Of a DNA stretch of 64,000 nt, positions 57,474-64,000 are shown piece after piece. The stretch's first letter is position 1, and every line of letters starts with the position of its first letter. This DNA comes from Takakia lepidozioides (lineage: Eukaryota; Streptophyta; Takakiopsida; Takakiales; Takakiaceae). The notes under the pieces are model-generated. The model saw only the letters and a list, made by a program, of their open reading frames with translations. It did no database searches and had not been told where the DNA came from. The position numbers were made by a program, and so were the translations under genes. The stretch is from the NCBI GenBank assembly GCA_030704615.1, contig CM060731.1, forward strand, positions 84,176,756 through 84,240,755, given 5' to 3'.

Positions 57474-60400
57474 ATGCAGAACATGTTTGCATGCCTAACA
57501 GGAAAGGTGGACGTGCTGGAGGGATCGCAGGAATCCGAAGAGCCGCAGGAAGAGTCCGAGGAGCTAGCTGCAGCACGTACACCCACCCGATCCCCGAGCG
57601 CGGGTACTCCTGCCGGGCCTAGCCCTCTGCGATTCAAAGACGCGTCTTCGAAGGGCAAGTTCAAAGTCTCAGAGATCGACTCGCGTTCTTCGATCATGGA
57701 GAATCGCCAGCAGGGGTCGGGCCCTTCTCCAGCAAAGTCGAAGAAGAAGCAGCCCGTCCCTCTACTGGCTTCTGAACCGGCTCAGGCCGATTCACCCCCC
57801 CCAACGCGAATGAAGCAGCAGGGTAGAAGACAGATTCTATTGCAGCAGACACCTTCACCTGCAAGGATGAGGAAGCAGAAGGCAATCAGGGCGACGGCCG
57901 AACAATCTCCCGCAAAACCGCTTCCACGAGCTGAAGCTCAGTTCCTGGAGGATTTCCCGCCTGCAGATGTTGGGGCCGACTCTGCTGCAGCGAAGGCAAT
58001 GGGATCGACCGTTGATCTCGATTTGGTACCGGAGGAGGGTGCTGCCGCTGAACGTTCGCAGGCAGACCTCACCACCGATGAGCTAGCAGGCCCGGAGGAG
58101 GCCTCTGCAGTGGCAGAATTGCCCGCACACAGGCCCCAGAGTGCAGCTCCAGTTGAGGATGCTCCACCTGCTCAGCCACTACCGCACCTACAGACATGTC
58201 TCCGGAGGATTTCAAAAGTGCAGCGGATAAAATGTTGGAGGAGACACACAGTAGCATTGGCAGAGTTCTGGGCAGCAGGGTATTCCAGCGGACTCTTCGA
58301 ATCCCACTCTGTCGCATGGTCTCCCTTCCCATCGTCAGGCAGGCCCTTCCCGGAGATGTGGATAAGCTCAAGTTCGCATTTCGAGAAGGGTACCGTCTGG
58401 GATCGGCAGCGTTTTACGTTTCCATAGAGAATGAGGACGGCGAAACCCGTGGACCCACTGCCGATGAATTGTCAACGTGGGATACCCACTGGCACACTCG
58501 CAACCACGAATTCGAGGCGACGCTGAAGGGTGATCCCGACTTCGGCCATATGTCGGGAAAAATGTTCTTTGTGTGGGACGGGAATCACCGACTTCTCGCC
58601 TGGTGGGAGTACATCAAGCAGAACCATGCCAAGCACATTGGCTGGCATTACATGGTGGAGTGTGTCATCCTCAAGGTGAAGGCGGCAGACTCCTCCCTCC
58701 TCAAGAATGCCATGGCGGACCTCAACTCGTAAGATACTCATACCCTCCCTAGCACATTCGAAATGCGGTGCCGCATTTCGGTTTCCATTCTGGTTTGATT
58801 CCGTGCTTCCGTGTACTGAACTGGAGAGTGTGCCTTGCAGGGTCACTGAGAATGCGTACGTGCATACCCACATGGCACATATGCTGTACAGGGTGAGGAA
58901 AACTGGTCTTACTGATCCGCAGATGTTTGCGGAAATGCTGGAGCCGGAGCTCATTCAGAAAGCCGTTGCAAAAACAGACCGGACATGGTATCGTCTCACT
59001 ATGGATGGAATGGTGGAGGTGATATACGAAGTAAGTCGTGCTCCAATTTCCCTCTGCTCATCCTTCCCCAATTTCCAGTAATGTTTCCACATGAATCGAA
59101 TGTAACGCTTCTGCATGTTTTTGTTGGCAGTCAAACATCAAGCTGGATTTGGCCCATGCCAAACGCTTCTTCATGGAAAGTGAGGGGCAGGTCAAAACGT
59201 TGCAGTCATTGACTGAGCACTTGAAGGAAGCCGGTGTCAAGTCCAGAACCAAATACAAGTCAAAGCTTGTGAAGCTGGTGGCAATTGCAGATCCGGCACT
59301 TGGAAAGGACTTCATCCCCGAGATTGCAAAACACTATTCTCGGGCCATGCAGCCGACCATGCAATTGGAGAAACTGCATCACCTCTCAACGGCATGTGTG
59401 GAGGCGAAAGAGAAGGTGAGGTTTCAATGCACTGAATTTCCTTCCTAGCAATAGCCACTCTCTTCCAGCCACTGACATTGGATCGGAAATGGCAGACACG
59501 GTGGCTGTCGATCTGGAATGCATCCGAGAGCATAAGGACAATGTGGTCTTTTCCACTGGAAGTTTCCGACCCTGCAGTGGATGTGTGGCTCAACCGTATG
59601 ACTTGGTGGTTCCAGGTAATTCAAGGTACTTCCCCAGATTTGCTTTTCTGACATGAATTCCCTGAACTGCTACGTGACAATGCATTTGGGAATGGCAGGT
59701 AATGTCGAATGCAAAGGAGCAAGTCGTAATGCACACAAATTCGTTCGGCTTGTACGTCAAATGGGATGGAACACAGACATTGGAAGACTACGTGACACGT
59801 TTCAGATGTGCGTACAAGGACAACCTTTTCGCCAGAGAGCTACAGACAGCAAGAAGGAGCGTGGAGTTTACACATCAGGAGGGAGCGGGGAAAGCTGCAA
59901 TGCGAATTGTTTACAGGTGAAGCACAGCTGCCCTTGTATGCGAAGCCTGGTTACGAGGTTTGTCTCGGAAATGCGGCACCGCATTCGCATTTTATGTTTT
60001 CGGTGGCACTCTGCCAGTAGGTTGGTCTCAAGTTTTGCTCACGCATGCTGACTGCCTTGCAGGTATATGAAATACGTGCTCCTTCAGACAGGGGCCCTGG
60101 CTCAAGAGCCCCCGTTCTTCATGGCTTGGACCGTGGCGGGCCCAAGCTGTGTCTACACACCCGAGATGCAGAAACAATGGCATCCCGCGCATCTCGTTGG
60201 ATGCCCGTGGTACCTGGACATGTCTGGCGGTATTGTTGACGAGTCTGAGAAAGATCTGCACGCCTTGGCAGAAGAGAAGAGAAAGGAAAGACGTGTCCCT
60301 GCTGGGCCAAAGTCGGCAAAGGAATCTGCTGCTCTGGAAGAATCCAGAAAGGCAGCTGAGATGGCACAAAAGACGGTGGATGCAGCTGTGCAGGCCCAAC

Positions 60401-62415
60401 AGAAGGGGTCGAAGAAGAGGACTCGCCAGCAAGGAGCAGCTGTTGTGACACCCGCCAAAACGAAGAAGCAGAAACAGCCTGTTCAGGAAGAGGGTGAGGA
60501 AGAGGACTCCGATGGAGACTTTGCAACCAGCCCACCCCCCCAAACGCAGGCTGCCTCCCCTGTGCCCACCGTTGTCACCAGAGGCACGAGAACTGGCTCG
60601 GCAAAGAAGGCACTCTTCAACCCCCCAGGGGGGCACCCTTTCGAGCCGGTGGAAATGAAGAGGCCGAAAGTGGCTCCCGAAACTGTAGTCCAGTGTGTAA
60701 ATGAGAGTTTCTTGGCGGCTTTGGATGGACGGGCAGCCAAGTTGGCATACATGAAGACCATGGAGGGTCTGAAGGGCAGAGCACTGAAGAAGGCGACTGC
60801 CGAAGAGCCTTCCGACACCCCAGGATTTCAGAATATGGTCTCGTTCTTTGAGAGGGTGTGTGCAGACAAGGATTGTAGGAGGGGCGGAAATGCCACCGAG
60901 TGGTCTTGCGATATGATCATCTTGGATATTCCGGACGGAGAGCCTGTGGAAGGACTGCAAGCTTTGCCATCTTGGAACAGGTACTCGGAGGACTTTTGGA
61001 AGAAAGGATTCGGGCTTGCCCGCATGGTGTTGGACGACAGAGGCTGTGTGGTTGTCCTGGCGAGCAGAGGAAAAAACACTCAGACAGGAATTGCGAAGTG
61101 GACCCGCAAGAGCGCCGTCCCGATTCTGAAAAAGAAGTGGACGTGCATCAACACACTGGGCCTTCGGTCGGAAGGGAAGAAGGTGATTACGACACTGGCA
61201 CTCGTCCATTCATTTGCTTGGGTGCTTTCAAATGCGGTGCCGCATTCGGTTTCTAATCGTTTTCCCCCTGTGTATGCAGACGAAGCAGTTCGATGCATAC
61301 TGCTTTGTGAAGGAAAACTCCACCTTTGCTTTCCGGAAGGAGGGAGGAAAGGTTGACCCAACTGCGACCCACTCGATTACGACGTTCTGTTCAACAACGT
61401 TCCCAAGGAACTTCTCCCTCATAGCCTCACTTCAACGGAACCCCTGCGGTACTCACGGACTCGGAGCCCTGCCTTCATTCAGACAATTATGGAGACATGC
61501 ACAGACGTGGAGGGCACAGTGCTGGACCTCATCTGTGGGACAGGTATGCAGAATCTTGATCTCTGCTGTTCTGCAAATTCTCGTTAGGATGTAGTTCGCA
61601 ACATCTGAAGCGCCATGTGGTAATGTGTGGATGGCATTGTAACAGGTGCCTCAATGTGGGCTGGGCGGTTTTCCGACCGGCACCTCTTTGCCTACGAGGA
61701 GGATTCATCCGTGTGGGGATCCCATCTGGAGGGGCTGCAACGGAATGTGAAGGCTCCCGACAGAGCGGAAGTCTCCTCGGATTCGTCGGAGTCCGAGGAA
61801 GACACAGTGGACATTGATGCAGAGGAGAACCCGGAATACGAGTGAGTGCAAACATTGTAAGTTTGCAAAGCCTTCTGGGTCATTTATGTCAAAGGAATTT
61901 CCCGACTGTGGTTCTCATTAGTCTCGTTGATGATTGTCATGTGCAGGATTGCAGGGTCCGGGTCGAAACATGTAGGGCCTACACTTCCTGCCAGGAAGAA
62001 TGTCCCGTTCTTTGCGAGGGCCGACTTCATGACGAGCCCGGTGAGGGACTACTCCCTTCCTAGTTATGCAGCTAAACTCGCAAATACAGCGATTAGAAGA
62101 AGTGAGAATCCCAGTAAAGTAGAGCAGATTTTGGAGAGGGCTAGGGAGGACAGAAGGATAAGGAAAGAGTTGGCAGCAGCTCAGACAGGTAGACGGGTAC
62201 GAAAGTACATATGTGATTCAGCGGATGAGAGCGACGCAGACAGGGAGGAGGACGACCCAACGGAGGTGAGATGGACAGTTCCGCAAGGGGAAGATGGGAT
62301 TTTTGAAAGCCTGGCCAACGAGCAGTCCGCTGGAGATGAGAGAGGCACTGAGGGGGTGGAGGAGGAGCAGGACAGTCTAGAACAGGATGAGGATTCCGAT
62401 GATTTTCAAGATTAA
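57474..62415 (+). CDS. ParB-like domain plus N6/N4-type DNA methyltransferase-like protein, copy B
   Basis: Exons by splice sites and comparison with copy C: 57474-about 58190, about 58196-58728, 58841-59030, 59131-59415, 59469-59615, 59699-59916, 60063-61182, 61280-61543, 61646-61841, 61947-62415. The N-terminal 240 residues are Pro/Ala/Glu/Ser-rich. Next comes a ParB/sulfiredoxin-like domain (GYRLGSAAFYVSI, MFFVWDGNHRLLAWWEYI). Helical exons follow, then a long exon with a disordered charged linker, MIILDIPDGEPVEG (motif IV position, DIPDG for DPPY) and CVVVLASR. The next exon has RSPAFIQTIMETC and VLDLICGTG (SAM loop), continued by ASMWAGRFSDRHLFAYEED. The tail is acidic. ParB plus N6_N4 methylase is a common pairing in bacterial and phage modification enzymes. 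Two problems: the first two exons join only with a frame change near 58190, and exon 61280-61543 is one base short (mod 3) near 61355-61375. Either assembly error or recent inactivation. Confidence 0.68.
58759..58780. repeat. Intronic GGYRCC palindrome
   Basis: A 22-bp palindrome with centre GGTGCC, mismatch-free outside the YR pair, in the intron 58729-58840 of the copy B methyltransferase-like gene. The copy A intron has the same site near 24880. Confidence 0.85.
59967..59985. repeat. Intronic GGYRCC palindrome
   Basis: GGAAATGCGGCACCGCATTC lies in the intron 59917-60062; copy A has a one-base-insertion variant near 26065. Confidence 0.8.
61230..61246. repeat. Intronic GGYRCC palindrome
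   Basis: AAATGCGGTGCCGCATT lies in the intron 61183-61279, between the DIPDG exon and the SAM-loop exon; copy A has a decayed version near 27337. Confidence 0.8.
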
Positions 62416-62604
62416 TAGAATTTTAATGAAGTCTCTGTAAATGTAAATTCTCTTCCAGAGTATATAAAGAAAATTCTGCCCGACATTCGTGACCCCTCTC
62501 CAGTGTGCATTCCAGCCACACAATCGCCCAAACCAGGACGCTCCCAAAATCAGAAATGGGTCAGGGCATTTCCAAAATTTTGGCAACTCTAAGAACCTCT
62601 TTTG
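62416..62604 (+). other. 3' flank of copy B methyltransferase-like gene
   Basis: Similar to copy A at 28546-28652 as far as the gap. A TATATAAAG sequence near 62460 lies after the stop and could be either part of a 3' UTR or a promoter for a further gene beyond. Confidence 0.45.
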
Positions 62605-63485
62605 GAAATGCGGCACCGCATTTCCAAAACAGGGGAGGGACTAATTTTCCATTTCAATGTTGGCATAGTAAAAAGTAATCTGAATTGGGAATGCGGTGCC
62701 GCATTTCCAAAATTTCCTTTGTCCACACGCCAGTTTTGGCCTCTCCCGCTCATTGCATGGATGCCACCACGCTTACAGAGGTCGAACAAGGAGGTCGAAC
62801 AAGGAGGCCGACATGGCGGGATTGGAAATGCGGTGCCGCATTTCCATATTGGGGATGGTGGTTGTTCGAACTGCAGACCCATCAACAAAAACTGGCACCG
62901 CATTCCATTGTAAAAAAAAAGTCGATGACGGACATGGAAATGCGGCGCCGCATTTCCAGAACGGACATCGCAATTTGTCAATTTGCAGACCCTCTCTCGG
63001 AAATGCGGTAACGCATTCCATCGCGCTGGTCGGAAATAGGTGCACTTTTCGAAGTGTTGGACGGAAATGCGGCACCGCATTCCCTTGTCCAAAAAGAAGT
63101 TTCCATTGCCAAGCTTGGAAATGCGTCGCCGCATTTGCAATGCCAACCTCGTTTTCTGATCAATTTATAGACCCGTGTTGGTATTTCGTGTACCTGGACG
63201 GAAATGATGCACCGCATTTTCTTGTCCCACATGGAAATGCGGTGCCGCATTTCGATGTCCGACATGGAAATGCGGTGCCGAATTTCGATGTCGGACATGG
63301 AAATGCGGCGCCGCATTTCGATCCCGACATGGAAATGCGGCGCCGCATTTCGATGCCGACATGGAAATGCGGCGCCGCATTTCGATGCCGACATGGAAAT
63401 GCGGTGCCGCATTTCCAAGCCGACATGGAAATGCGGCGCCACATTTCCATGCCGACATGGAAATGCGGTGCCGCATTTCAATGTC
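62605..63485. repeat. Distal palindrome array of copy B, ending in 32-33-bp units
   Basis: About 17 GGYRCC palindromes. The first nine are irregularly spaced (50-137 bp). The last nine, from 63210 to 63470, have centres 63210.5, 63243.5, 63276.5, 63309.5, 63341.5, 63373.5, 63405.5, 63437.5 and 63469.5, so a 32-33-bp unit of which 20-22 bp is palindrome. The short spacer is GATGCCGACAT-like. The unit is close to three helical turns. Confidence 0.92.
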
Positions 63486-64000
63486 CGACATGGCGTTACT
63501 CTGGTATATTCTTGACACATGACTCACATACCGGTTACTCTGCTTTATTCAACCAGACAGACAAATTGTAGAAATGAGACATCAAATTGTAAACAGTGGG
63601 CCAAATCCGAGAGTTATTCAACACAATGAAACACAGTCATACAGAAGTGAGGTACATTCCAGGGCACACTCCAGGGCACATTTAAATTTCCCCCGTACAG
63701 GATCCTGGACCGATGAAGATTGGCTGCTGCATGAATGTAGCCGTTTCAGTTTCCTACCCTGCCATGCAAACTATGGGCAGTCACTGCCAGGTGGGCCGAT
63801 AGCCACTGGACACGACGAAGTCCATCCCCTCTTCGATGTAAATGCGGCGCCGAATTTCCATCCGGGGGGATGGACTTCGGTGGCAGATCTCAAACTATAA
63901 CTTGTTGATGAGAAAGATGTATGGCTTCATCCACCGCTGGCGTGATGAACACGTTCCACCTCCGTCGGTGGGTACGTGTGACCCAGATGCTCCATTTTGG
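63486..64000. other. No recognised gene; continuation of copy B or its flank
   Basis: One more GGCGCC half-palindrome (AAATGCGGCGCCGAATTTCC) lies at 63840-63859, so the element probably continues past this point. Short ORFs show no family signature. Confidence 0.5.

Larger units (their letters stand above)
50282..64000. mobile_element. Giant DNA element, copy B (right end beyond window)
   Basis: Collinear with copy A from 50282 to 62545 and better preserved. Order: left terminus with ATGAGC repeats, single-intron transposase (minus, 51118-54725), 53-bp palindrome array (55155-56860), many-exon methyltransferase-like gene (plus, 57474-62415), and a second palindrome array (62605-63485). The flank before 50282 is unrelated to that of copy A, so these are separate insertions or a segmental duplication limited to the element. 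At least 13.7 kb is present; no right terminus is seen. Confidence 0.88.

Noticed and set aside
58196-58427. Alternative frame through 58200-58427 as the true continuation of the first exon
   Set aside because: The other frame contains the ParB-like DGNHR motif and splices correctly at 58728, whereas this one ends without a family signature.
63205-63485. Possible CRISPR array (regular short repeats with short spacers)
   Set aside because: Units are palindromes with similar spacers, there are no cas genes, and the context is eukaryotic.

Overview
The window looks like part of a large, repeat-rich streptophyte nuclear genome (a charophyte alga or a seed-free land plant). The evidence is a plant-type polyketide-cyclase/START-like gene with GT-AG introns, an AP2/ERF factor, PLS-type PPR remnants, a Copia element primed by plant initiator tRNA-Met, and a plant-like tRNA-Leu. 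A charophyte such as Chara would fit the load of giant repeats, but nothing here proves the species. A 500-N gap sits at 28653-29152.

Layout. 0-7 kb holds the ordinary host genes: a tRNA-Leu(UAG)-like gene, a three-exon polyketide-cyclase-like gene (minus) and an AP2/ERF gene (minus). 7.0-11.9 kb is a decayed Copia retrotransposon whose right-hand LTR fragment is inverted. 12-16.2 kb holds unrecognised broken ORFs, a small palindrome array and a ribonuclease H remnant. 16.29-28.65 kb (copy A) and 50.28-64.0 kb (copy B, running off the window) are two same-orientation copies of one very large DNA element. 29.15-33.79 kb is the right part of a diverged relative (copy C), closing with an inverted version of the terminus that opens A and B. 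33.9-41.5 kb is a complex tandem repeat, a 2.6-kb inverted-repeat-bounded patchwork of Helitron-type and transposase pieces, and PPR pseudogene fragments. 41.5-48.7 kb is retroelement debris, including a 5'-truncated L1-like LINE. 49.0-50.1 kb is an unrecognised broken coiled-coil ORF.

The most interesting content is the giant element. On its minus strand it carries a MULE-like transposase with a Cys/His zinc module and a C-terminal SWIM finger (intact in B, decayed in A). On its plus strand it carries a many-exon gene that I read as a ParB-like domain joined to an N6/N4-type DNA methyltransferase fold, with an unusual DIPDG in place of the usual DPPY. Between the two genes lies an array of about 30 palindromes spaced almost exactly 53 bp (five helical turns), each with the core GGYRCC. 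The same palindromes occur singly in the methyltransferase introns and in a 32-bp-period array in the distal part of B. Copy C has a different 24-bp palindrome (core GTYRAC in most sites) in its longest intron and GGYRCC-cored sites near its right end. My inference is that transposase, methyltransferase and palindromes form one element-encoded system, with the palindromes as protein-binding or modification sites. This is untested.
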